DNA of 64,000 nt from Lysobacter firmicutimachus (GTDB lineage Bacteria; Pseudomonadota; Gammaproteobacteria; Xanthomonadales; Xanthomonadaceae), in the NCBI RefSeq assembly GCF_037027445.1, contig NZ_JBANDL010000002.1:4968001-5032000 (forward strand), given 5' to 3'. The position numbers were made by a program, and so were the translations under genes. Under the pieces are notes generated by a model. It was not told the origin of the DNA. It made no database searches and saw nothing but the letters and a program-made list of their open reading frames with translations. The first letter of the stretch is position 1. The number at the start of each line of letters is the position of its first letter. Below, piece by piece: positions 35,731 to 45,805 of this stretch.

Positions 35731-37437
35731 TCAGCGCACCTGCGCCAGCGTGCGCGCCGCGTTGCCGACCCGGATCGTCCAACGCCGCTGGTGCCGCAGC
35801 AGATCGCCGGCCATCGACGGCTGCACGAACGCGGTGCGGTCGGTCACGCGCAATTCCAGGGTGCGGGTCGCCGGCGTCGTCGCGGTCTGGACGAAGTCGT
35901 AGCTGGGCGAGGTCGCGCCGGGGATCGCCACGCCATCGAGATACCACTGCACGCCGAGCGTGCCGGCGCCGGGCCGCAGCAAGCGGGTCGAGAACCGGCG
36001 CGTGCTGCCGCGCACGTAGTTCACGGTGGCCGACGGCACCGGCGACTCGCTGCCCGGCTCGATCAGGTCGATGCCGGCCGCCGGCGAGCCGAAGCCGCCG
36101 CGATACAGCTTGCGCACGTACTCCTGCCGGCACACTGGGCAGAACGAGGTGCCGAGCGCGCGCATCAGGCAGCTCGCATCGACCGGCCGGTACATGCCGG
36201 CACTGCGATAACGCGCGCCTTCGAACAGGCCGGTGCCGGCCGTGCCGTCCGGCGTCGGAATCGGCAAACCGGGGGTGAACCAGCTGCGCCACTTCACCAG
36301 GCTGGCATTGCTCTGGTTGGTGACATTGGCTTCGCAGGGCACACTGCCGCCGACGTCGCTGCAGGCCGGGAAGCCGGGATAGGGCGTTTCGTACTCGTCC
36401 GCCAGGCCGTGGAAGCTGTGGCCGAATTCGTGGATCGCGATCAACGCGGCGCTGGAGTGCGCCGACAGCACCGCATAGGAGCCGCCCGCGCCGCCATAGA
36501 CGGGGTCGTTGACGGTGACGATGATCTTGTCCCAATCGGGAAAGCCCGCCGCCGCGGCCATCACTTTGGACGAACGCGCGGTCAGCAGGCGATGGATCTG
36601 GCTGGTGCAAAAGGTCGCGTCCAGCGCGGTGGCGACGAAGCGGCCGGCGCGCGGGTCGCTGCGCGCGGCGCTGTCGGCGCAGCAGTTCGTGCCGGTGCAG
36701 CCGGCCTGATACGGCGGGTGGTCGGCGCCGGACTGGCCGGAGGCGACGAAGCCGGCCTGCCAGTTCACGAAGCTCTGGTACTCCTTATACGGACTGACCT
36801 GGAACATCGCCGTCTTCAAAGCGGCGGCATGTTCAGCGAACAGACTTTGCTCGGCGGCGGTGTAACCGTCGCCGAGCACCAGGATATCGAGCCGATTGGC
36901 AGAGTTGAGCGCCTTGTCGCCCACCGCGCCGGATACGCCGGCGGACACGGTCGTCGCCGCCAACCGCAACCGCGACGCGTCCAGGGCCAGCGCGCGCAGA
37001 TCGAATCGCTGCGCAGTCCGGCCGGCGCCTTCGCCGAACTCGATCGCATCGGCATCGGCCAACGGCACCCGCACCACGAAGGCGCGATGCGGATCGCGCA
37101 GCAGCGGATGCGACTCGATTGTTCCGTCGCCGTACCGCGGATCGCGGGCGAACTCGGCGCGCAGGAAGTTCGCCTGTCGTGCTTCATAAGCCATGGCGCT
37201 CTTGGCGCCGTTGCGCAGCGCGCGGTAGGCGATACGTTCGACCCCACGCTCGACCGCCAGCGCGCCGGCGCGGTCGTGCTGCCCGTCGGCCAGTTGCACC
37301 TGGGTGTAGAACACCGGCTCGGCGCGCCCCTGGGCGTCGCGTTCGAACACGATGTAATGGGCCGGCACCGCGGCCTGGGCGGACGATATCGCCAGCAGGC
37401 ACAGGCCGGCGAAACGCAGCAACGGCGAGAACGTCAT
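35731..37437 (-). CDS. secreted M64 family metallopeptidase (IgA-peptidase type)
   Basis: A 568-residue secreted peptidase. ATG at 37435-37437 is used because a GGAG site lies 9 bp upstream and it gives a clean signal peptide (MTFSPLLRFAGLCLLAISSAQA). The zinc motif HEFGHSFHGLADEY near residue 335 is the M64 signature. FVNWQAGFVASGQSGADHP and CTGTNCCADS precede it, with many Cys pairs suiting an extracellular enzyme. A C-terminal beta domain (about 470-568, VQWYLDGVAIPG) resembles an Ig-like module. It is single, downstream in direction from the repeat module. Confidence 0.92.
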   Translation of the reverse strand: MTFSPLLRFAGLCLLAISSAQAAVPAHYIVFERDAQGRAEPVFYTQVQLADGQHDRAGALAVERGVERIAYRALRNGAKSAMAYEARQANFLRAEFARDPRYGDGTIESHPLLRDPHRAFVVRVPLADADAIEFGEGAGRTAQRFDLRALALDASRLRLAATTVSAGVSGAVGDKALNSANRLDILVLGDGYTAAEQSLFAEHAAALKTAMFQVSPYKEYQSFVNWQAGFVASGQSGADHPPYQAGCTGTNCCADSAARSDPRAGRFVATALDATFCTSQIHRLLTARSSKVMAAAAGFPDWDKIIVTVNDPVYGGAGGSYAVLSAHSSAALIAIHEFGHSFHGLADEYETPYPGFPACSDVGGSVPCEANVTNQSNASLVKWRSWFTPGLPIPTPDGTAGTGLFEGARYRSAGMYRPVDASCLMRALGTSFCPVCRQEYVRKLYRGGFGSPAAGIDLIEPGSESPVPSATVNYVRGSTRRFSTRLLRPGAGTLGVQWYLDGVAIPGATSPSYDFVQTATTPATRTLELRVTDRTAFVQPSMAGDLLRHQRRWTIRVGNAARTLAQVR

Positions 37438-37670
37438 GACGGACACTCCGACGGGCAAGGTGGGCGAGGACGCGCGACGCGCGATTCACGCCGGCGCATC
37501 GTCCGGCCGCGATCGACGACAACGGCACGCTACGCCAGGTCGGCCCACGCCTTGGTCGGATCGGTCACAGTCTGCCGCCCCCGGCCCCCGGGCGATCTGT
37601 GATGCACGGCGGCGAACGAGAACATCGCGGTTATGCCGCTTCTGCCCGGCATAGCCGGAGCACCGAGTCC

Positions 37671-38281
<611 letters not shown>

Positions 38282-38290
<9 letters not shown>

Positions 38291-39568
38291 GCGCGGCAAG
38301 CGGGCGATGGCGCGATCGAAGGTCGCGGCCAACAGCACCACCCGCAGCACATCGGTCAGCAACGACGTACGGAACGACAGCGGCGTAGTCAGGAACACCG
38401 CCCAGGGCTGGCCGATCACCCGCTGCCAGTCCGGATCCTGCGGACCGATCCACAGCGTCATCAGCCGCCACGACCAGGAATCGAGGTAGGCCAGCAACTG
38501 CCAGCACACGCACAGGGTCAGCAACGCCGGCAAACCCGCGCGCAGCACCAGGCGCAGGCTGTTGACCACCGGCACGCCCTTGCTGGTCCAGCCGGCGCTG
38601 GCCTTGTCGGCGAGCATGCGCAGGGTGAAGTGCATCGACTTGAAGCGCTGGGTGACCTTGCCCAATGCCTCGTCGGCGGCGTCCAGGCGTTGCGCGCGGC
38701 GCAGGTCGATGCCGTAGACGATCGCGGTGATCGCCAGCCAGATCAGCGGCAGCGCCACCGCGCCGGCGGCGGTGGAGAAGAACTCCCACAGCGGCGCCAG
38801 ACCGCGCTTGGTCGGCGCCAGGGTCTTGTACAACGCGGTCGGGCTTTCCCACCACGTGGTCACGGCGACGTAGACCACCCGCTCGTGCCACCAGTCCTGG
38901 GCCAGCTTGGTCAACTGCGCGATCGCGGCGACGCCGACGAACACCCAGTAGGCCTCGCAGCTGGTCGCGATCACGTTCCACAGCGCGTGCCCGCTGGCGG
39001 TCGCGCGGCGCTTGCTGAACCAGCGCACCGCCCAGGCCACCGCCAGCGCGATCCACAGGCCCTTGAGCTTGAGCACCTGGTTGAGGTTTTCCTTTTCCCA
39101 GACGCTGAACACGTACTCGGTGCGGAATTGCCGGCGCAGGTCCTCCAGCAGGCCCCAACCGGCGTAGTAAGCGAAGAACGGCAACATCGCGATCGCCAGC
39201 GCGGTGATCCACTGCTTGCGTACCGCCTTGGTGTCCGGCGTGAGGGTGCCGCCGGCCAGCATCGGCAGCGACGGCCGCAGCGACTGGAACATCAGGATGG
39301 TGCCGGCCAGCTGGGTCACGATCAGCACCGACAGAGCCGCGAACGACAGCAGCACCGAGCGCTCGCCGAGCTTGACCGCCAGGTCCATCAGCAAGTCGTA
39401 GCAGACCCGCTGAGCGAAGAACCAGAACGCCAGCGCCGGCCAGTGCCGCCACAGCAGGCGCGCGGTGAGCGCCGGAATCTCGAGCCAGGCGTTGCCCGTC
39501 GCCGGAGCGGCGTCGGAAGCGACGGTGGTCGCCGAGGGCGTCGGCAGGGACAACGTGGACGTGGACAT
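38282..39568 (-). CDS. polytopic membrane protein of unknown function
   Basis: A 428-residue integral membrane protein with roughly eight hydrophobic segments, among them LLSFAALSVLIVTQLAGTILM, WITALAIAMLPFFAYYAGW (about 120), GLWIALAVAWAVRW and GAVALPLIWLAITAIVYG. ATG at 39566-39568 is chosen since upstream sequence is repeat-derived. No family is recognised. The stop TAG is that of a REP (gTAGgagcggc), and the gene is flanked on both sides by the composite repeat module, so its C-terminus and its mobility merit attention. Confidence 0.75.
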
Positions 39569-39682
39569 CGACGGCAACCGGGCAGAGTCGGAGGCGATGG
39601 TACCCGGCGAACGCGGCGGTTGGCAGTGACGGGTATCAGGCGCCCCTGGCCGGCCGAAGCATCGCGTCCTCACGCGGCCTCT

Positions 39683-40296
<614 letters not shown>

Positions 40297-40298
40297 GG

Positions 40299-43187
40299 TC
40301 AGGACGAAGCCGCGGTTTTTTCCGCGCCTTCCGGCTCCGGCTTCGCCGCCATCTCCGGGCTGATCTTCTCGATCGTGTGGCGCAGCTCGCGGCCGAGGAT
40401 GACCTTGGCGTCCTTGGCCCAGGCGTCCAGGCGCTGGTCGAAGGCCAGCTTGCTCTCGCTGTCCGGCCACACCAGCTTGAGTTCGCGCAGCTTCTGGATG
40501 AAGCCGCGGAACAGGGTCTTGTCGAAGAACTCCGGCGCTGCCGGCGCGTACAGCAGCGACAGGCGTTGCGCGGCGAGCTGGCACAGGCTTTCCAGTTCGC
40601 CGGCCGAGAGCGTGCCGGGGCCGTTCTTCACCAGCACCGAAATGGCGATGTAGTAGCGCTCGAAGGCCTGTTGCAGCGAATGGCCTATCGCGCGCAGGCG
40701 GAACACCTCGTCGGTCTGGCCGGCGTTGCGGGCCAGGATGCCGCCGTCGTCGTCGCTGACCCGCTCCAGCAGGCCTTCGCGGATGAATACCTCGACCGTG
40801 CGGGTCAGGCGCTGCGCCCACTCGTCTTCGCTCCACGGCAGGAACAGCTCGGCCTGCAGGAAGGGATACACGCTGCGGCCCAGGCGCAGCACGCCGGCCA
40901 GGCTCATGCGCCGGTTGTGCTGGAAGCAGCAGGCGATCCACGAGGCCGCGGTGAACAGGTGCAGGACGTTGTTGCGGAAGTAGCTCAGCAGCACCGCCTT
41001 GTCTTCGCCGTCGACGCCGAGCACGTCGCCGAGCGGGTGGGCGACGCGCTCGAGCACGCCGATCTCCTCGCCGTGGGCGACGATTTCCTGCGGCGTGTGC
41101 GGGGTCACCGTGACCCGGTCGGAATACGGCAGCTCGGCCAGCAAGGTCTTGCTGAGCGCGATCTGCGCCAGCAGATCGGCTTCGCCCATCGCGTGCTTGG
41201 GCGTGGACAGCAGCGCCAGCGCCAGCAGGTTGATCGGGTTGACGTCGGCGGCGCGGTTGACGTTGACCTGGATCCGTTCGGCCAGGGCGTCGACGGTGTC
41301 CGACAGCCAGGCCGGCTTGTCGTCCTCGCCGATCGGCTGGCCGGTCCACTGCGGCGCATGCTCGGCGAGCAAGTCGTTAAGCCGGATCGGCTCGCCGAAG
41401 TTGACCACCACCTGGCCATAGTTGGAGCGCAGCACCTTGGGAATGCCCCACAACAGCTGCCAGATCGATTCTTTTTCCTTCGGCTTGCCGGACAGCTCGT
41501 CGAGGTAGCTGTTGCCCTCCATGAGCTTCTCGTAGCCGATGTAGACCGGCTGGAACAGCACCGGCCGGGTCGGCTGGCGCAGAAAGCCGCGCACGGTCAT
41601 CACCAGCATGCCGCCCTTGGGCGGCAGCAGCCGGCCGGTGCGCGAACGTCCGCCCTCGATGAAGTATTCGATCGAATAGCCGCCGGCGACCAGCTGCGCC
41701 ACGTATTCGGAGAACACCGCCGAGTACAGCGCGCTGCCGCGGATGCTGCGGCGCAGGAAGAACGCGCCGCCCTTGCGCAGGATGGTGCCGACCACCGGCA
41801 GGTTGAGGTTGATGCCGGCGGCGATGTGCGGCGGCACGATGCCCTTGGTGTAGAGCAGGTAGCTCAGCAGCAGGTAGTCGAGGTGGCTGCGGTGGCTGGG
41901 CACGTAGACCACTTCGTAGCCGGGCGCGGCCTGCTTGAGCTTGTCCAGGTGGTGGACCAGCACGCCGCGGTAGATCCGGTTCCACACCGGGGTCAACAGG
42001 AAGCTGGCCGAACGCACCACCGGGTGCGAATAGTCGGCGGCGATCTCGTAGGCCATCGCATGGGCTTTCTTCCATGCGTCGGCGTTGCTGCTGTTGTCGC
42101 GCTTGGCCTGGTCGGCGATGGCGTCCTTGACCGGATCGGCGGCGAGCACGCGGTCGATCAGCATGCGCCGGGTCGACAGGTCGGGGCCGATCACCGCCGC
42201 GCGGATGCGGCGGAAATGGGTGCGCAGCACGCGCGAGAGCTTGCGCACCGTGCGCTCGGGCTCCAGGCCTTCGGCGACGATGCCGCGCAGCGACACCGGC
42301 GGGGCGAAGCGGACCGTGGTGTGGCGGCCGTTGAGGGCGATCGCCAGCAGCCGGCGGAAGCGGCCGACCAGGGTCCAGTTTTCCGAGAACAGCACCGAGA
42401 ACCAGCCGCTGGTGCGGTCGGGGGCGCGGCCGACGAAGATCGACACCGGCACCAGCTGCACGTCCAGCGCCGGGTCGGCGCGATGCGCCTGCAGCAGGCG
42501 CGCCAACGAGCCGGAGTGGGTCTTGGACGACGGCGGGCCGGACGGGGCCAGGGTGCCGGCGTGGCGCCGCGACAGGGCGACGTAGGCGCGCTTGCGGCCG
42601 AGCGGGTCGCCCGGCAGCGGCTGCAGCGGCGACGGCAGGCCGGCCTCGCGGCAGGCGCGTTCCAGGATCAGGGCGTTGGACAGGCCGTAGTCTTCCAGCA
42701 CGTAGCAGACCGGGCGGCCGTCCCATTCTTCGGCGACGTGTTCGGCCGGGTCCTTGGGCTCGATGCTGATCGACACCCACGGCGCCATCAGCTTGCCGAG
42801 CAGGCGCGCCCACCACGGTCGCGGCGCCGCCGGAGCGGCCGGGCGCAGGGCGAGGGTCGCGGCACTCATCGGCAGCTCGGGCTGGGACGGCGGCGGCTCG
42901 GCGCCGGCCGGGGCCGCGCTCACGGCGGGCCGGGCCGCTACGGGCTCGTCCGAAGCGGTTTCCATCGGCGCCGGTTCGCCCGCCGGCTCGTCGCTCTCGG
43001 GCGAGGCGGCCGCAGACGCAGCGATGTCGGACGCAGCGGGTTCGAAGGTCGGCGACGCGACGGGAGCGGGTTCGTCGGCGGCCTGGTCGGCCGGCGGCCG
43101 GGCTTCGGCCGAGCGGGCGGGTTCGGCCGGGTCGCCCGCTTGGGCATTGGGGAACGGCAGGGGCGTTTGTTTCGGCATCCGAATCAT
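40299..43187 (-). CDS. plsB: glycerol-3-phosphate 1-O-acyltransferase PlsB
   Basis: A 962-residue membrane-associated enzyme that acylates glycerol-3-phosphate, the first step of phospholipid synthesis. The four acyltransferase blocks are present: SHRSHLDYLLLS near residue 430, GAFFLRRS, FIEGGRSRTGR near 510, and LFQPVYIGYEK. The C-terminal half is typical. E. coli PlsB is about 807 residues; here about 110 extra N-terminal residues are Pro/Ala/Glu-rich and low-complexity before the conserved start RPWWARLLGKLMAPWV. An internal start further in is possible, as the frame has Met at PELPMSAATLAL. It follows a lipoprotein gene by 68 bp. Confidence 0.95.
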   Translation of the reverse strand: MIRMPKQTPLPFPNAQAGDPAEPARSAEARPPADQAADEPAPVASPTFEPAASDIAASAAASPESDEPAGEPAPMETASDEPVAARPAVSAAPAGAEPPPSQPELPMSAATLALRPAAPAAPRPWWARLLGKLMAPWVSISIEPKDPAEHVAEEWDGRPVCYVLEDYGLSNALILERACREAGLPSPLQPLPGDPLGRKRAYVALSRRHAGTLAPSGPPSSKTHSGSLARLLQAHRADPALDVQLVPVSIFVGRAPDRTSGWFSVLFSENWTLVGRFRRLLAIALNGRHTTVRFAPPVSLRGIVAEGLEPERTVRKLSRVLRTHFRRIRAAVIGPDLSTRRMLIDRVLAADPVKDAIADQAKRDNSSNADAWKKAHAMAYEIAADYSHPVVRSASFLLTPVWNRIYRGVLVHHLDKLKQAAPGYEVVYVPSHRSHLDYLLLSYLLYTKGIVPPHIAAGINLNLPVVGTILRKGGAFFLRRSIRGSALYSAVFSEYVAQLVAGGYSIEYFIEGGRSRTGRLLPPKGGMLVMTVRGFLRQPTRPVLFQPVYIGYEKLMEGNSYLDELSGKPKEKESIWQLLWGIPKVLRSNYGQVVVNFGEPIRLNDLLAEHAPQWTGQPIGEDDKPAWLSDTVDALAERIQVNVNRAADVNPINLLALALLSTPKHAMGEADLLAQIALSKTLLAELPYSDRVTVTPHTPQEIVAHGEEIGVLERVAHPLGDVLGVDGEDKAVLLSYFRNNVLHLFTAASWIACCFQHNRRMSLAGVLRLGRSVYPFLQAELFLPWSEDEWAQRLTRTVEVFIREGLLERVSDDDGGILARNAGQTDEVFRLRAIGHSLQQAFERYYIAISVLVKNGPGTLSAGELESLCQLAAQRLSLLYAPAAPEFFDKTLFRGFIQKLRELKLVWPDSESKLAFDQRLDAWAKDAKVILGRELRHTIEKISPEMAAKPEPEGAEKTAASS

Positions 43188-43255
43188 TATGCCTATTCGG
43201 CTTCGGCGCGCGCCTGACCCGCTGCGGCGGCGCCACCGGCCGGCGACGCGGCGGT

Positions 43256-44209
43256 TCAGCGCGCCGGTACGGCGGTCGCGGCCGGTGCCGCGGCCTTGCC
43301 GGCACGCGCGCCCGCGGCCGGTGCGGCCCGCGGCTTGGCCGGCGCGTCGGCCTCGGCCTCGGCATGGCGCAGCAGGTCGCTGAGGTACCAGCGGCCGTCG
43401 CGGCGCTCAACCAGGACGTAGGCATCGACCGCCTCGCCGGCCAGGCGGTAGCGGATCCGCACCCGGGCGGTGTCGCCGGTCTGCTCGGCCAGGCTGGCCT
43501 GGACGCTGCCCAGGGCGGCGTCCAGGTCCAGGCCGTAGCCGGTCAGCACCCGCTTGAGCCGTTCCACGAACGGCCCCAGCCGGCGCAGGCTGCGGTCCAT
43601 GCCGGCATGGGCGAAGGCGTCCGGTGCGGCCAGGCCGGTCGCGCGCGCGGCCGCGACCAGCTGCGGGATCGCCTCGCGGGCGCGCTTGGAGTCGCCCAGC
43701 GGCGCGGTCTGGGCCCAGGCGCTGATCGCGACGATCAACTGCGCGTGGTGGTCGCGCTCGGTCTCGCTGTAGCCGGGCTCGTTGCGTACGTACTGGGTCG
43801 CGAACAGGCCCAGGGTCTTGGCCGCCGAGCGCAGTTCGGCGTCGGCACCGGCGAACTGGCGCCGGTAGGTCGCGACCAGGGTGCGTTCGGCGTCCTGCGC
43901 GGCCAAGGCGGCGATGAAGCTGGGGAAGCGGTCGTCCAGCGGCAGTTCGGTCAGCGGCCAGACCGTGCGGCCCTCGCTCCAGGCCGTTTCCAGGCGCGCG
44001 TGCAGCGGCGCCGGCACGGCGTGGCGGGCATAGGCCTCCAGGTCGTTGCGGCGCAGGTCGGCGACCAGTTGGGTCACCGCCTGCACCGGCTGGGTCGCGA
44101 CCGGCTCCGGCGGCGACGGCGCGCGGCCGCAGCCGACCGCCGCCAGCACACCGACCAACAGCACGGCGGTCGGCAGTAGCGCGGCGCAGGCGCGTCGGAC
44201 GATGGTCAT
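43256..44209 (-). CDS. hypothetical lipoprotein upstream of plsB
   Basis: A 317-residue predicted lipoprotein: signal MTIVRRACAALLPTAVLLVG ending with AAVGC (Cys near 27), then a mainly helical body and a C-terminal stretch VDAYVLVERRDGRWYLSDLLRHAE, which resembles the DUF4878/NTF2-like endings in which a mass of W and D close a sheet. The tail of about 35 residues is Ala/Pro/Arg-rich. The function is unknown. It is probably co-transcribed with plsB (68-bp gap). Confidence 0.78.
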   Translation of the reverse strand: MTIVRRACAALLPTAVLLVGVLAAVGCGRAPSPPEPVATQPVQAVTQLVADLRRNDLEAYARHAVPAPLHARLETAWSEGRTVWPLTELPLDDRFPSFIAALAAQDAERTLVATYRRQFAGADAELRSAAKTLGLFATQYVRNEPGYSETERDHHAQLIVAISAWAQTAPLGDSKRAREAIPQLVAAARATGLAAPDAFAHAGMDRSLRRLGPFVERLKRVLTGYGLDLDAALGSVQASLAEQTGDTARVRIRYRLAGEAVDAYVLVERRDGRWYLSDLLRHAEAEADAPAKPRAAPAAGARAGKAAAPAATAVPAR

Positions 44210-44350
44210 CGGGTGCGGCTCCCCAGTCGCGGACCGGCATCTTGGCCGTGGGCCGGGACCGACACAAGCGGATCGGGGATCACAGCGACGGCGACGCGCA
44301 CTAGTTGCCGCGTCGTGTCGGCTTTTCGCGCAAACGGCCCAAATGTAAAT

Positions 44351-44368
44351 ACGTGAATTAAATCACGT
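44351..44368. promoter_or_regulatory. CRP/Clp-like operator upstream of the pilus operon
   Basis: ACGTGAATTAAATCACGT is an 18-bp palindrome with one mismatch and contains GTGA-N6-TCAC, the core of CRP sites (Clp in xanthomonads). It lies 100 bp upstream of the sigma-54-like promoter and 168 bp before the pilin start. Confidence 0.6.
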
Positions 44369-44450
44369 TATCGGGACTGAACAGGCACAGGACCGCCGCC
44401 TGTGACCGGCGGCTCCTTGTGTCCGTTTATGGCCGGCTATGGTGCCGGTA

Positions 44451-44468
44451 TTGGCATGTTTTCTGCGT
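44451..44468 (+). promoter_or_regulatory. sigma-54-like promoter of the pilus operon
   Basis: TTGGCATGTTTTCTGCGT has GG (44453-44454) and GC (44465-44466) 10 bp apart and matches TGGCAYG-N4-YTGC well. A start near 44478 would give a 58-nt leader with AAGGAGA before the pilin ATG. Confidence 0.55.
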
Positions 44469-44535
44469 TGTATGAGTTTAGCCGGCAGCCTCGCCGGCAC
44501 GCCCGCAGCGCGATCCGCGCAAGGAGAACCGATCC

Positions 44536-45039
44536 ATGCGTTCCGCCTCGCTCCGTTCCGTCGCCGTCCTCGCCCTGCTCGCCGCCGCCGCGCCCGCGCT
44601 GGCCGCCGACGACAGCACCACCTTCGACGTCACCATCACCATCACCAGCAGCTGCACCATCAGCGCCACCGCGCCGACCGACGTCAATTTCGGTTCGGTC
44701 GCCTCGACCGCGACCAATGTCGATGCGCAGGGCCAACTGGTCGTCACCTGCACGCCCGGGACGGCCTACACCATCGCCCTGGACAACGGCCAGAACGGCA
44801 GCGACGTCAACAGCCGCAAGATGAGCGACGGCACCACCGAGGTGCCCTACCAGCTCTACCGCGCCGCCGCGCGCGGGTCCGGCGACGTCTGGGGCAGCAC
44901 CACCGGCAGCGGCGGCAACGTCCTGGCCGGGTCCGGCTCCGGCGCGGCGCAGAACATCCCGGTCTACGGGAGGACCCCCAGCGCCAACTTTCCCGCTGCG
45001 ACTTATAGCGACGTGGTGACCGCCACGATCACCTATTGA
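44536..45039 (+). CDS. spore coat U (SCPU) domain major pilin subunit
   Basis: A 167-residue secreted subunit: signal peptide through ALAAD, then one SCPU domain with the paired Cys (SSCTISATAP and VVTCTPGTAYTIALDNGQNG) and the C-terminal strand YSDVVTATITY. Such proteins are the subunits of archaic (Csu-like, sigma-type) chaperone-usher pili. An AAGGAGA site precedes the ATG. It is first in a four-gene operon (subunit, chaperone, usher, tip). Confidence 0.93.
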   Translation: MRSASLRSVAVLALLAAAAPALAADDSTTFDVTITITSSCTISATAPTDVNFGSVASTATNVDAQGQLVVTCTPGTAYTIALDNGQNGSDVNSRKMSDGTTEVPYQLYRAAARGSGDVWGSTTGSGGNVLAGSGSGAAQNIPVYGRTPSANFPAATYSDVVTATITY

Positions 45040-45049
45040 CCGGGCGCCG

Positions 45050-45805
45050 ATGCGCGGCCGTCGGCCTGCCACCGCCGTCCGCGGCCTGGCCGCAGCGTTG
45101 TGCTGCGCGGCGGGATTCGCGCTCGCGCCGGCCGCCGGCGCCGGCGGGCTGCAACTGACCCCGACTCAACTGACCCTGAGCGCGCGCAGCCAGGCCGACG
45201 GGCTGTGGCTGATCAACGGCGGCGACCGGCCGCTGCAGGCCCAGGTGCGAGTCTTCCGCTGGGTCCAGACCGACGGCGAAGAGCGCTTCGAACCCGGCCG
45301 CGCGCTGGCGGTGAGCCCGCCGATGCTCGAGCTGGCGCCCGGCGCGCGCCAACTGGTGCGGGTGATCCGGCTCGGCCCGCCGCCGGCGGAGGAGGAAAGC
45401 TATCGCCTGATCGTCGACGAACTGCCGCCGGCCGAAGGCGAGCGCAAGCCCGGGCTGCAATTCGTCTTGCGCTATTCGGTGCCGGTGTTCCTGGCCCCGG
45501 CCGGCGACCCGGCGATCGCGCCGGCGCTGAGCGCGCAACTGCGCTTCGAAACCGACCGCCCCAGCCTGGAATTGCTCAACCAGGGCCGCCGGCACGCGCA
45601 GGTGGCCGATCTGGTGTTCGTCGACGCGCAACAGCGGCGCCACCCGATCGCCGCCGGCCTGCTCGGCTACGCCCTGCCCGGCCAACGCGTGCGCTGGCCG
45701 CTGAACGCTCCGGCCGAGCTGCTGCGCGGCCCCGGCACCCTCAAAGCGAGGATCAATGGCGAACCCACCGAGCAGGCCCTGGCGCTGGACCCGCCGGCTC
45801 GCTGA
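45050..45805 (+). CDS. periplasmic pilus chaperone (PapD-like)
   Basis: A 251-residue chaperone with a signal peptide. GLQLTPTQLTLSARSQADGLWLING is the first Ig-like domain; PPMLELAPGARQLVRVIRLGPP (in part: LELAPGARQLVRVIRL) contains the conserved region before strand G1, and YRLIVDELPP is the standard motif ahead of the second domain. It holds subunits by donor-strand complementation and hands them to the usher. The gene starts 10 bp after the pilin stop and overlaps the usher gene by 50 bp. Confidence 0.92.
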   Translation: MRGRRPATAVRGLAAALCCAAGFALAPAAGAGGLQLTPTQLTLSARSQADGLWLINGGDRPLQAQVRVFRWVQTDGEERFEPGRALAVSPPMLELAPGARQLVRVIRLGPPPAEEESYRLIVDELPPAEGERKPGLQFVLRYSVPVFLAPAGDPAIAPALSAQLRFETDRPSLELLNQGRRHAQVADLVFVDAQQRRHPIAAGLLGYALPGQRVRWPLNAPAELLRGPGTLKARINGEPTEQALALDPPAR

